DNA of 64,000 nt. It comes from JAVKFF01 sp040226215 (GTDB lineage Bacteria; Pseudomonadota; Alphaproteobacteria; DSM-16000; Inquilinaceae). A program made the translations under genes and the position numbers. The notes below the pieces were generated by a model. The model saw nothing but the letters and a program-made list of their open reading frames with translations. It ran no database searches and was not told the origin of the DNA. The stretch is taken from assembly GCA_040226215.1 (NCBI GenBank), contig JAVKFF010000231.1, positions 53,112 through 117,111 of the forward strand, given 5' to 3'. Below, piece by piece: positions 25,576 to 34,114 of this stretch. The stretch's first letter is position 1. Each line of letters starts with the position of its first letter.

Positions 25576-26607
25576 GTGGCGGCTGATCTCGCCATCGTCG
25601 GCGCCGGTGCCATCGGCAGCTTCCTCGCCGGCGTGGCGATGCGCGCCGGACACGCGGTGACCATGATCGTGCGCCGACCTGTCCAGCGTGACCGACTGCG
25701 GCGCGAGGGCCTCTCCATCGTCATGCCAGACCTGGACTGGCGCGTCCGGCCGGAAACCGCGCTTGCCGGCGAGATTGCGCGGGACAGGTGCTTCGACGGC
25801 GTACTGCTGGCGGTGAAAGCGGCGGCGACCGGCGAGGCCTTGCGGCCGCTACTCGCCCCCCACGGCGAGGGGGGTGGGGTGGTGGGATGTCAGAACGGCC
25901 TGACCGACGATCGCGTGGCGGCGCTGGCGGGTGCCGACCGGTGTGCCGGCGTTGTGTTGTTACTGCCTTGCGTGCAGGAAACGGATACCGCCGTGCGCTG
26001 TCTTGTCGCCCGGCCGGCGGTGAAGATCGGGCCGGCCGAGCGCGGCGCGACACGGGCTGCGGAACGGGCGGTAGGCTTTCTCGGTCCGCCGCTGACGATC
26101 CTGCCGGTCGCCGACATCCGGCCGGCACGTTGGTCGAAGCTCGCCGTCAACTGCGCCAGCGGCCCGCTCCTCGCCCTCACCGGACTCAGCCTGGGCGCGC
26201 TCGTCGAGCGTGCCGAGGCACGGCGCGCCATGGCCGCCATCGTCGCCGAGGTCATGGCCACGGCGCGGTGCGAGGGCGTGGATCCGGCGCCAGTCTGGGG
26301 CGTGCCGGCAGGCCACTGGCTGCGGGGCCAGGACAGCCGCACCGAGGAGGCAATCGTCGCGGCCGGGCGGGCCAATCCCGACGCCCGCTCCTCCATGTCG
26401 GCGGATTTTGCCGCCGGTCGCCGCAGCGAGATCGACTGGCTGAACGGCGCCGTCGTCGAGCGGGCCATCCGGCACGGGATGACCGCCCCGGTCAACGCCG
26501 CGGTGTGGACCCTGGTCTCCCGCGCGGACACGGGCGATCGGCCGGACCCGGCGACGGTTTGGGAGTGCCTGAACCGCGCCACCGCACAGGAGGACGACGT
26601 CCGGTGA
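25576..26607 (+). CDS. ketopantoate reductase (ApbA/PanE) family protein
   Basis: 343 residues from GTG 25576, one base after the previous stop. Rossmann motif IVGAGAIGSFLAG at the start, a KAAATGEAL motif, the QNGL motif and the C-terminal catalytic Lys region (RWSKLAVNCASGPLLALTG). It probably reduces a 2-keto acid with NADPH. Being inside a catabolic operon, it is more likely a pathway 2-ketoacid reductase than a pantothenate enzyme. Confidence 0.85.
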   Translation: MAADLAIVGAGAIGSFLAGVAMRAGHAVTMIVRRPVQRDRLRREGLSIVMPDLDWRVRPETALAGEIARDRCFDGVLLAVKAAATGEALRPLLAPHGEGGGVVGCQNGLTDDRVAALAGADRCAGVVLLLPCVQETDTAVRCLVARPAVKIGPAERGATRAAERAVGFLGPPLTILPVADIRPARWSKLAVNCASGPLLALTGLSLGALVERAEARRAMAAIVAEVMATARCEGVDPAPVWGVPAGHWLRGQDSRTEEAIVAAGRANPDARSSMSADFAAGRRSEIDWLNGAVVERAIRHGMTAPVNAAVWTLVSRADTGDRPDPATVWECLNRATAQEDDVR

Positions 26608-27044
26608 CACAGGAGGAGAAGGCCGCGATCGAGGCTGCTTGCGCGCGTCTGGTGCAACGCCTGGCCGTGCTGGTCGATGCCGGCCGCTACGACGAGGCAC
26701 TGGCGCTCTATACCCCGGACGCGGTGCAGGTGCGGCGCGGACAGGAGGTGCGGGGGAAGGAGGCGCTGGCCCGCTTCTTCGCCGCGCGACCGGCCGACCG
26801 GCTGACCCGTCATCTGATCCCGACCACCGCCATCTTCGTCGAGAGCGGGAACCGGGCGACCGGCATCAGCTACGCGCTGGTCTGGCGGCACCAGGGCGAC
26901 GGCGTGCCAGCGCAGCTGCCCCTGCCCATGGTCGCTCCCGGCACGCTCGGCGAGTACCACGACGTCTTCGTGCGCATGCAGGAAGGCTGGCGCCTGGCCG
27001 AGCGCCGCACCCGCGAGGTCTTCGACGAACCGCTGCCCGGCTGA
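26604..27044 (+). CDS. NTF2/SnoaL-like protein
   Basis: 146 residues from a GTG overlapping the preceding stop (GTGA). It shows the NTF2-like cone fold pattern: a helix pair (LVQRLAVLVDAGRYDEALALYTPDAVQV), GKEALARFFAARP, and strands ending DVFVRMQEGWRLAERRTREVF. Such proteins are isomerases, dehydratases or ligand binders. Last gene of the TRAP/UxaA operon; role unknown. Confidence 0.8.
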   Translation: MTQEEKAAIEAACARLVQRLAVLVDAGRYDEALALYTPDAVQVRRGQEVRGKEALARFFAARPADRLTRHLIPTTAIFVESGNRATGISYALVWRHQGDGVPAQLPLPMVAPGTLGEYHDVFVRMQEGWRLAERRTREVFDEPLPG

Positions 27045-27059
27045 GCCGCGCGATCATCC

Positions 27060-27260
27060 ATGGGGGCGTTTGGCGCGAATCGGCAAGCGGCCGATCTGCG
27101 GGTCACGCTCCGGGACGTGGCGCGCCTGGCCGGGGTGTGGATGATGAGCGTCTCGAACGTGGTCAATGGCCGCTTCGACCCGATGAAGCCCGCTGCCCGA
27201 TGGCTTGCGCAGCGCGACGGTTGCCCCTATCAAGCCACCAGCGCGCTCTCGCAACGCCAC
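27060..27260 (+). pseudogene. remnant of a LacI family regulator
   Basis: The reading frame from ATG 27060 gives VTLRDVARLAGVWMMSVSNVV then NGRFDPMKPAARW, which is the LacI HTH and hinge region. After about residue 60 the similarity fades and the frame soon ends, with no effector domain downstream before the LysR gene at 27438. The rest of 27261-27437 holds nothing recognisable. It was probably the earlier regulator of this catabolic locus. Confidence 0.6.
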
Positions 27261-27437
27261 CGGACCGATGACCAGGAGCGATGGCCACGCAGGCATCCTG
27301 CCCATTCCCACCACGCCGCTCGCCACCGGCGACGGGCCGATGATCGCCCGGCGGCGGGCCGGACCACCGGGGGATGAGCCGGGTTCGGGCCGCCTGGGTT
27401 CGGGAACCTTGGGGTCGGGCCATGGGAGCGTGAGCGC

Positions 27438-28400
27438 GTGAGTGGCGGCGGGGCGAGCGGAGCGCAGGAGGCCATCGGCCGGATTCCGCGGCAGTTCCTC
27501 GGGCATCTCGCCACCTTCGTGGCGGTGGCGGATACCTTGAGTTTCCGAAAAGCGGCCGAGATCCTGGGCCGGTCGCAGCCTGGCATCTCCGCGCAGATCC
27601 GCCAGCTGGAGGAGTTTCTCGGCATCGAGCTTCTGGTGCGCACCACGCGGCAGGTGCGGTTGACCGCGGCCGGCGCGGAACTGCTCGACAGGGCCAAGAA
27701 GATCGTGGCGGAAACCCAGCGCCTGGTCAGCGACATCCAGGCCCAGGGTGGCATCCAGGGCGGGCAGATCGTCGTCTCCTTCTCGCCCACCACCGCGGTC
27801 AGCCTGATCCCGCCGGTGCTCAGCGCCTTCGTGGAGGAATATCCCGGCGTGCGGGTACTGCTGCGCGAGGATCTGGGCGCCGAGCAGATCGAGGCGGTGC
27901 TGACCGCCAACGCGGATTTCGGCATCGGACCCTATTACCGGGTGCCGGATGCCCTGCGCTTCGAGCCGGTCTTCGAGCAGGAGTTCTTCCTGATCGTGCG
28001 CGCCGACCATCCGCTTGCCTTTCGCGGCCACATCAGGGTGAAGGAACTGGTCGAGGTGGATCTCCTGAGCTCCTCCTTCGGCACCACGGCGCGCGAAGTG
28101 CTGGACGAGGCCCTGCGCAAGGAGGGCATCACGCTCGCCCCGCGTTTCGAGGCACTGCAATACCCCACGCTGTTCACCTTGGCCGCCTCCGGCTTCGGTG
28201 GCACGGTGATGCCGCTGGTCAACCGCAACATGCTCGATGCCCTGGGACTGAAGGCGATCCCCTTCCGGGGCACGCGCATCAGCCGCACCATCGGCATCGT
28301 CACCAGGCGCGGCGAGGAGCCGGCGCCGGCGGCGAACGCCTTCATCCGCCTGCTGCAGCTGATCGCGGAGCAGGAGGGACGCAATCTCGGGCTCGAGTAG
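27438..28400 (+). CDS. LysR family transcriptional regulator
   Basis: 320 residues from GTG 27438. HTH near residues 20-80 (FLGHLATFVAVADTLSFRKA, EILGRSQPGISAQIRQLEEFL) and an effector domain. The N-terminal extension of about 17 residues is unusual, so translation may begin later. It sits between the UxaA operon and an SDR gene; targets unknown. Confidence 0.9.
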   Translation: MSGGGASGAQEAIGRIPRQFLGHLATFVAVADTLSFRKAAEILGRSQPGISAQIRQLEEFLGIELLVRTTRQVRLTAAGAELLDRAKKIVAETQRLVSDIQAQGGIQGGQIVVSFSPTTAVSLIPPVLSAFVEEYPGVRVLLREDLGAEQIEAVLTANADFGIGPYYRVPDALRFEPVFEQEFFLIVRADHPLAFRGHIRVKELVEVDLLSSSFGTTAREVLDEALRKEGITLAPRFEALQYPTLFTLAASGFGGTVMPLVNRNMLDALGLKAIPFRGTRISRTIGIVTRRGEEPAPAANAFIRLLQLIAEQEGRNLGLE

Positions 28401-28434
28401 CCGGCGAGACAAACCGAAAGGACGGAGTAGCGCG

Positions 28435-29190
28435 ATGGCCCACGACAAGAAGGTAGTCCTGGTCACCGGCGGCTCGCGCGGCATCGGCCGGGCGATCTGC
28501 GAAGCCGCGGCGGCGAGCGGCCATGCCGTGGCCTTCAACTACCGCAGCGACGACGCGGCCGCCGAAAGCCTGCGCGACGGGATCGAGGCGGCGGGTGGCG
28601 AGGTGCTGGCGGTGAAGGCGGATATCGCCGCCACGGATGCGATCGACGCGCTGTTCGCGGCCGTCGACGCCCGCTTCGGCCGGCTGGACGCGCTGGTCAA
28701 CAATGCCGGGATAACCGGCCGGGCCAGCCGCTTCATGGACAGCGCGCCGGAGACGATCGAGCAGGTGATGCGGGTCAACGTCCTGGCCCTGATCGAGGCC
28801 TGCCGCGCCGGCGCCGCCCGCATGGCGCTTTCCCGCGGCGGCCGCGGCGGGTCGATCGTCAACATCTCCTCCGGCGCGGCGCAGACCGGCTCGCCCAACA
28901 CCTATGTCTGGTATGGCGCTTCGAAGGCGGCGGTCGACGCCTTCTCCAAGGGGCTGGCGGTCGAACTGGCGGCCGATGGCATCCGCGTCAACGTGGTCGC
29001 ACCGGGCATCACCGACACCGACATCCACACGAGCGGCGGGCGGTCGCTGAACCACGAAGAGGTGGCGAAGGCCATCCCCATGGGACGCATGGGCAGGCCC
29101 GAGGAGATTGCCCGGCCGGTGCTCTTCCTGATGTCGGATGCCGCGTCCTACATCACCGGCGCCAATCTGCGCATCGGCGGCGGACGCTAG
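28435..29190 (+). CDS. short-chain dehydrogenase/reductase
   Basis: 251 residues, classical SDR. Cofactor motif TGGSRGIG, then NNAG, the active-site Ser (NISSGAAQ) and YGASK. An Arg right after the first glycine motif region (YRSDD) favours NADP(H). It resembles FabG/glucose dehydrogenase-like enzymes; substrate unknown. Its TAG stop is the first TAG of a 108-bp dispersed repeat. Confidence 0.92.
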   Translation: MAHDKKVVLVTGGSRGIGRAICEAAAASGHAVAFNYRSDDAAAESLRDGIEAAGGEVLAVKADIAATDAIDALFAAVDARFGRLDALVNNAGITGRASRFMDSAPETIEQVMRVNVLALIEACRAGAARMALSRGGRGGSIVNISSGAAQTGSPNTYVWYGASKAAVDAFSKGLAVELAADGIRVNVVAPGITDTDIHTSGGRSLNHEEVAKAIPMGRMGRPEEIARPVLFLMSDAASYITGANLRIGGGR

Positions 29191-29294
29191 AGCATCCTGC
29201 GCCCGAACGGGCGCAGACAAGATGCTCTAGGCTATTGAGAATCGGGCAGATTATTTGCGACCGAATGGGTCCATTCGGTCGCAATCTGCCCTAG
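29187..29294 (+). repeat. 108-bp CTAG-bounded double-hairpin element, copy A
   Basis: Starts with CTAG containing the stop codon of the SDR gene and ends with CTAG. First hairpin: outer stem TAGAGCATC/GATGCTCTA, inner stem CTGCGCCCG/CGGGCGCAG. A linker with TTGAGAATC follows. Second hairpin: outer stem GGGCAGATT/AATCTGCCC, inner stem TTGCGACCGAATGG/CCATTCGGTCGCAA. Two other copies of identical length lie at 44542 and 60251. Copy A differs from them at a few linker and loop positions. Confidence 0.95.
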
Positions 29295-29398
29295 AGCGGC
29301 TGGCGGTTGGGTGGCGCCGCGTCGGCGATCCCACCCGGTCGACGGCCTCCCCGCTGCCGCCGACGGCGCCTCGATTGATACGAAATGATGATTGAATT

Positions 29399-29424
29399 AT
29401 CAGAAATCAGTCATTGTTTCTGAT
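29399..29424. promoter_or_regulatory. 26-bp palindrome upstream of GST/TRAP operon
   Basis: ATCAGAAA (29399-29406) and TTTCTGAT (29417-29424) form perfect arms around a ten-base spacer. The surrounding 29380-29440 is AT-rich in a GC-rich genome, so this is the likely promoter/operator of the glutathione transferase gene and perhaps the TRAP operon behind it. Confidence 0.55.
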
Positions 29425-29489
29425 TGATCCACCGTATTTACTCCTGTCCCTGAGGAAGGCGTCCAAAGAAGACTGGCGAGGAAACACTC

Positions 29490-30113
29490 GTGAAACTTTA
29501 TTGCTCCGCCAATTCGCCCTATGCGCGAAAGGTGCGGGTCGTCGCGCTCGAACTGGGTGTCGAGAGCGGCATCACTCTTGTCGAGACCGACCCCCGCGAT
29601 CCCGAGTCCGGCTTCTGGGACAGCAACCCGCTGGGCAAGATCCCCGCGCTGGAGACCGCTGCCGGCGACGTGATCTACGACAGCCCGGTGATCTGCGAGT
29701 ACCTCAACGAGGCCGTGGGCGATGGCAGGCTGCTGCCCCGCGACCAGACCGCCCGCTGGCAGGTCCGCACGATGGTGGCGCTGGCCGACGGCACGATGGA
29801 TGCCGGCATGCTCGTGCGGCTCGAGCTGATGCGGCCGGAGAACGAGCGCTCGCCCACGGACATGGCCAAGCAACTCGCCACCGTCGGGCGCGGGCTCGAC
29901 CGGCTGCAGGACCTGCTGGCCGACAGCGGCGACGCGGCCGATCTCGGCACCATCGCCGCGGGCTGCTGCGTCAAGTGGATCACCTTCCGCCATCCCGACC
30001 ACGACTGGCTCGGCCCCCGAGCCGGTCTCGCCGCGTGGTTCGAGCGCTTCGCGGAGCGCCGGTCGATGCGGCTGACCGCGCCCGGCCAGGCGCTGAGCTG
30101 GAGCGGCGGGTGA
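29490..30113 (+). CDS. glutathione S-transferase family protein
   Basis: 207 residues from GTG 29490. N-terminal thioredoxin-like domain (MKLYCSANSPYARKVRVVAL) with a possible catalytic Ser in NSPYARK, the cis-Pro stretch GKIPALE and the glutathione-binding DSPVICEYL. The all-helical C-terminal domain follows. It may detoxify or process a pathway intermediate. It lies 92 bases before a TRAP operon and may be cotranscribed with it. Confidence 0.9.
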   Translation: MKLYCSANSPYARKVRVVALELGVESGITLVETDPRDPESGFWDSNPLGKIPALETAAGDVIYDSPVICEYLNEAVGDGRLLPRDQTARWQVRTMVALADGTMDAGMLVRLELMRPENERSPTDMAKQLATVGRGLDRLQDLLADSGDAADLGTIAAGCCVKWITFRHPDHDWLGPRAGLAAWFERFAERRSMRLTAPGQALSWSGG

Positions 30114-30205
30114 GATCGGGTCGCGTCGGCGGACCCTGAGAGCCAAGAGGCCGACGACCAATCAACAAGACCAGAATGGCATAAACCAAAATGGGAGTAG
30201 TTCCG

Positions 30206-31234
30206 ATGACCAAGAGGTGCGTTTCGAGACTCAAGACCGGCCTGCTCGCCGGTGCCGCGCTGGCGCTCACGCTGCCGGCGGCCCAGGCGCAGGACGTCAC
30301 CCTGAACATCGTGCACGGCAGCCCCGAGGGGCACATCATCGCCGCCGGCGGCGTCGAGCCCTGGATGAGCTGCGTCACCGAGGCGGCGGGCGACCGCGTG
30401 GCCTTCAACTACTATCCTGCCGGCCAGCTTTCCGGCCTGCGCGAGCTGCAGGCGGCGTTGGAGAGCGGCGTCGCCGACGCCGTGCCGATCCCGGTCGGCT
30501 ACGTGTCCGAGCGTCTGCCGCTCAACGGCGTGGCCATGCTGCCGGGCCTCGGCGGCAGCGCGCACGAGATCATCTCGGCCTATTCCGCGGCGGTGCGCGA
30601 GGGCGTCCTGGCCGAGGAGCTCGCCGCCATCGACGCCGTGCCGATCTGGGTCATGGGCTTCCCGCCCTACCAGATCGTCTCCACCAGTGACGTGATCAGC
30701 GACCTCGCCGGCTTCGAGGGCAAGGTCATCCGCTCCGCCGGCGGCTCTCTGACGCTCGCCATCGAGATGCTGGGCGCCGCCCCGGCCGAGATCCCGATCA
30801 GCGACACCTATGTGGCGCTGGAGCGCGGCACGGTCGACGGCACCATCTCCGCGCTGGCCAGCATCAAGCCCTACAACATCCAGGAGCTGATGACCGGCGT
30901 CAGCACCAATGGCGCCTTTGGCACCTTCACCAACGTCTTCGCCATCAACGCGAATGTCTGGGAGTCGGTGCCGGCGGACCTGCAGGAGGTCATGTCGGAT
31001 TGCGGCTTCCAGGTCGAGGAGTCGATCGCCGAGACCATGGACACCGAGGCCTCGCAGCTCGCCGAGGAATTCGCCGGCATGGGCATCGAGGTCTTCGAGT
31101 TCTCCGACGAGGAACTCGCGGAGATCAACGGCCCGCTGTCCGAGGTCCAGCAGGACTGGGTGGACCGGCTCGAGGAGCGCGGCCTGCCGGCACAGCAGGT
31201 GCTCGACGAGTACCTCGCCCGCATCGGCGGCTGA
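30206..31234 (+). CDS. TRAP transporter solute-binding protein, DctP type
   Basis: 342 residues from MTKRCVSRLKTGLL; GGGAG at 30193-30197 lies eight bases upstream, which favours this ATG over the one at 30191. Signal peptide cleaved after about residue 28 (PAAQA-QD). The mature receptor shows YYPAGQLSGLRELQAALESG, the FEGKVIRSAGG motif with its conserved Arg, and YVALERGTVDG. It differs from the receptor at 20002, so it takes another carboxylate. Confidence 0.93.
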   Translation: MTKRCVSRLKTGLLAGAALALTLPAAQAQDVTLNIVHGSPEGHIIAAGGVEPWMSCVTEAAGDRVAFNYYPAGQLSGLRELQAALESGVADAVPIPVGYVSERLPLNGVAMLPGLGGSAHEIISAYSAAVREGVLAEELAAIDAVPIWVMGFPPYQIVSTSDVISDLAGFEGKVIRSAGGSLTLAIEMLGAAPAEIPISDTYVALERGTVDGTISALASIKPYNIQELMTGVSTNGAFGTFTNVFAINANVWESVPADLQEVMSDCGFQVEESIAETMDTEASQLAEEFAGMGIEVFEFSDEELAEINGPLSEVQQDWVDRLEERGLPAQQVLDEYLARIGG

Positions 31235-31270
31235 CGCCGTCCACGGCAGAACGTCTGGGGTGGGCGGCGC

Positions 31271-31789
31271 ATGCTGACGCTAATTCACGGGCGCATCGAC
31301 TGGGTGGTCTCCCGGATCGAGGATGTCTGCGCGATCGTCGCGGGATGCGCGGTCGTGGCGGCGATGTTCCTGGTGTCGACGGACGCGATCCTGCGGCACC
31401 TCTTCGCCGCGCCGCTCACCTTCCAGCTCCATCTCACGGAGTTCTACCTGCTGGTGATGATGGTGCTGCTCGGCATCTCCTGGGGCTACCGCAAGGGCGG
31501 CACGATCCAGATAAAGCTGTTGCTGGTGGTGCTGCCGCGGCGGGTCATGGAGCCCGTGATCAGGGTCGGCCTGGCGGTGGCCGCGGTCTACCTGCTCGGC
31601 CTCGCCTGGCGCGGCTACCTCGTCTTCGAGCGGGCCTGGGTGGAGGACGAGGTGGTTATGGGCGTGGTCAACTGGCCGGTCGACCTGTCCTGGATCTGGG
31701 TCCCGCTCGGCTGCGGACTGCTTGCCATCCGCCTGCTCGTCGACGCCACAGCGCCGGTGCTGCGCCCGATCGGCGCGGCGCACGAGTAG
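31271..31789 (+). CDS. TRAP transporter small permease, DctQ type
   Basis: 172 residues with four membrane segments and the DctQ-like pattern LFAAPLTFQLHLTEFYLLVM. It associates with the DctM protein encoded 18 bases further on. Confidence 0.92.
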   Translation: MLTLIHGRIDWVVSRIEDVCAIVAGCAVVAAMFLVSTDAILRHLFAAPLTFQLHLTEFYLLVMMVLLGISWGYRKGGTIQIKLLLVVLPRRVMEPVIRVGLAVAAVYLLGLAWRGYLVFERAWVEDEVVMGVVNWPVDLSWIWVPLGCGLLAIRLLVDATAPVLRPIGAAHE

Positions 31790-31807
31790 GGAAGGTCCCG
31801 GACCCAG

Positions 31808-33115
31808 ATGGACGTCTTTCTCGGCATCGCGATCCTGCTCGGCCTGATCATCGTCGGCATGCCCGTCGGCTTCGCCCTCGGCGTGGCCGGCGTGCTCAGC
31901 CTGATGATCGTCGCCCCGCCGGCGATGATCTACGGCCTGATGGCCCAGGTGGTACACCATGCCACCGCCAACTACGTCATCCTGACGATCCCGATGTTCG
32001 TGCTGATCTCGGAGTTTCTGACTGCCGGCGGCATCGCCCAGGACCTGATGATCGCCTGCAACCGGCTGCTGCGGCGGATCCGCGGCGGCCTCGCCATGGC
32101 CTGCGTGCTGGCGGGCTCGGTGCTGGCGGCGGCCTCGGGCTCCAGCACGGCGTCGGTCGCCACGCTCTCGGGCGCGGCCTATCCGACCATGAAGCGGCTC
32201 GGCTACAACGCCGGCTTCGCGATCGGCACGATCTCCATCGCCGGCACGCTGGCGATCATGATCCCGCCCTCCATCGCCTTCGTGGTCTACGGCATCATCA
32301 CCGAGGAATCGATCGGCCAGCTGTTCATGGCCGGCATGATCCCGGGCCTGCTGACCGCGGCCGGCTATCTCGTGACGATCAGCATCGTGGTGCGCCTGCG
32401 CCCGCACCTGGCACCGCAGGTCCAGAAGACGGTCCGCGACAAGCTGTCCCTCGATCCGGCGCTTGCCGCCGAGCAGTCGGGGCGCGTCTGGCCCGTGGTC
32501 CTGCTGGTGATCCTGATCCTCGGCTCGCTCTACAGCGGTATCGCTACGCCGACCGAGGTCGGGGCGCTGGGCGCGCTCGGCGCGCTGGTCATCTGCCTGG
32601 CACTGCGGCGCATCAACGTCGGCGGCTTCACCACAGCCGTGGGCAACACGGTGCGCACCACGGCGATGATCGTGACGATCATCTTCGGTGCGCTGCTGTT
32701 CGGCTACTTCATGTCGCTGACCCAGATCACCGGGGCGATGCTGGAGTGGATCGACGCGGCCGGACTGTCGCGCTGGGTGGTCCTGCTGATGGTGATCGGC
32801 TTCTACCTGGTTCTCGGCATGTTCATGGACCAGTTCGCCATCATCGTGCTGACCGTGCCGATCTCCTACTCGCTGATGACCGGCCTCGGCTTCGATGGCA
32901 TCTGGTTCGGCGTGCTGATCGTCAAGACGGCGGAGATCGGCCTGGTCACCCCGCCGCTGGGCCTGAACATCTTCATCGCCTCGGCCTCGACCGGGGTCAG
33001 CACGAAGGAGGGCTTCGGTGGCGTCGTGCCCTTCCTGTTCGCCGAGATCCTGATCCTGGCGCTGATCATCGCCTTTCCTGAGATCGTGCTGTTCCTGCCG
33101 GAGGCGCTGCGATAG
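31808..33115 (+). CDS. TRAP transporter large permease, DctM type
   Basis: 435 residues with about twelve transmembrane helices, including GLIIVGMPVGFALGVAGV, ASGSSTASVATLSGAAYPTM, AIMIPPSIAFVVYGIITEES and GLVTPPLGLNIFIASAS. It forms the main transport channel of the second TRAP system. Confidence 0.95.
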   Translation: MDVFLGIAILLGLIIVGMPVGFALGVAGVLSLMIVAPPAMIYGLMAQVVHHATANYVILTIPMFVLISEFLTAGGIAQDLMIACNRLLRRIRGGLAMACVLAGSVLAAASGSSTASVATLSGAAYPTMKRLGYNAGFAIGTISIAGTLAIMIPPSIAFVVYGIITEESIGQLFMAGMIPGLLTAAGYLVTISIVVRLRPHLAPQVQKTVRDKLSLDPALAAEQSGRVWPVVLLVILILGSLYSGIATPTEVGALGALGALVICLALRRINVGGFTTAVGNTVRTTAMIVTIIFGALLFGYFMSLTQITGAMLEWIDAAGLSRWVVLLMVIGFYLVLGMFMDQFAIIVLTVPISYSLMTGLGFDGIWFGVLIVKTAEIGLVTPPLGLNIFIASASTGVSTKEGFGGVVPFLFAEILILALIIAFPEIVLFLPEALR

Positions 33116-33120
33116 CGGAT

Positions 33121-33138
33121 CCCGCGCGCTCGCGCGGG
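33121..33138 (+). terminator. short GC hairpin after the second DctM gene
   Basis: CCCGCGCG pairs with CGCGCGGG around a two-base loop, six bases after the DctM stop. There is no T-run. It probably marks partial attenuation or RNA processing between the transport genes and the enzymes of the operon. Confidence 0.4.
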
Positions 33139-33181
33139 CCATGAGACGGGGCGGTCCGCCGCCCGACGGAGGTTTGTAGAC

Positions 33182-34087
33182 ATGCGATTGGTCACCTATC
33201 GCGGACCCGCCGGTCAACGGATCGGGGTGGAGCGCGCGGACGGTATCGTTGACCTGCGCGCAGCGCTGGCGGCGCACCTGGAGGCATCAGGCCATGCCGA
33301 TCCGGCAGGCGAGGCTGCCCATCGCGTGCCCGAGGACATGACCCTGCTGCTGACCCGGGCCGACGGCGACCTGGCGGAGTTGCGGCGCGCCGCCGAGGCC
33401 TCGGACATGGCGCAGGATCCGGCAGGGCTGACGCTGCTGGCGCCGGTGCCGCGGCCGGGCAAGGTGATCGGCGTCGGCCGCAACTACGGCGCCCACCAGA
33501 GCGAGGGCAATCTGGAGCGCCAGGAGGAGCCGCGGCTGTTCGCCAAGTTCGCCTCCTCCGTGATCGGCCCGGGCCAGGCGATCGTCCGGCCCGAGCGCAT
33601 CCGCCAGCTCGACTGGGAGGTTGAACTGGCCATCGTCGTCGGCCGGCGCATGAAGGATGTGGCGGAGGCCGACGCTCTCTCCCACGTCGCCGGCTACACC
33701 ATCGTCAACGACGTCTCGGCCAGGGAATTCCAGTTCGACGTCAAGCCGCCGCAGACCACCTTCGCCAAGAGCCACGACACCTTCACGCCCATGGGGCCGG
33801 CGCTGGTGACGGCGGAGGAATTCGGCAGCCCCACCGATGTCGACGTCGCCTGCCGGGTGAACGGCGACCTGATGCAGGAGGGCAACACCTCGGACCTGAT
33901 CTTCTCCTGTGCCTACATCCTCTCCTATATCAGCCGCTTCGCGACGCTGGAGCCCGGCGACGTGATCGCCACCGGCACGCCCTCGGGCGTCGGCCATTTC
34001 CGCGATCCGCCGCTCTACCTGAAGCCGGGCGACACGGTCGCCTGCACCGTGGCGCGCATCGGCACGCTCCAGAACCCGGTCGCCTGA
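33182..34087 (+). CDS. fumarylacetoacetate hydrolase family protein
   Basis: 301 residues. An N-terminal cap region is followed by the FAH fold: GVGRNYGAHQSE, the metal-binding WEVELAIVVG, FDVKPPQTTFAKSHDTFTPM and GDVIATGTPSGVGHF. These enzymes cleave C-C bonds, decarboxylate or hydrate keto acids such as 2-keto-4-pentenoates and acylpyruvates. First enzyme behind the TRAP genes. Confidence 0.92.
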   Translation: MRLVTYRGPAGQRIGVERADGIVDLRAALAAHLEASGHADPAGEAAHRVPEDMTLLLTRADGDLAELRRAAEASDMAQDPAGLTLLAPVPRPGKVIGVGRNYGAHQSEGNLERQEEPRLFAKFASSVIGPGQAIVRPERIRQLDWEVELAIVVGRRMKDVAEADALSHVAGYTIVNDVSAREFQFDVKPPQTTFAKSHDTFTPMGPALVTAEEFGSPTDVDVACRVNGDLMQEGNTSDLIFSCAYILSYISRFATLEPGDVIATGTPSGVGHFRDPPLYLKPGDTVACTVARIGTLQNPVA

Positions 34088-34114
34088 GGGCCAGCGACGA
34101 ATGGACAGCAGACC

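Noticed and set aside
29187..29294. Repeat as a CRISPR or classical insertion sequence
   Set aside because: Copies lie about 15 kb apart, there are no spacers, no transposase and no long terminal inverted repeats.
31280..33277. Long minus-strand frame of 665 codons opposite the DctQM genes
   Set aside because: His/Asp/Arg-rich, no family motif, exactly antisense to clear TRAP permease genes; a GC-bias shadow.
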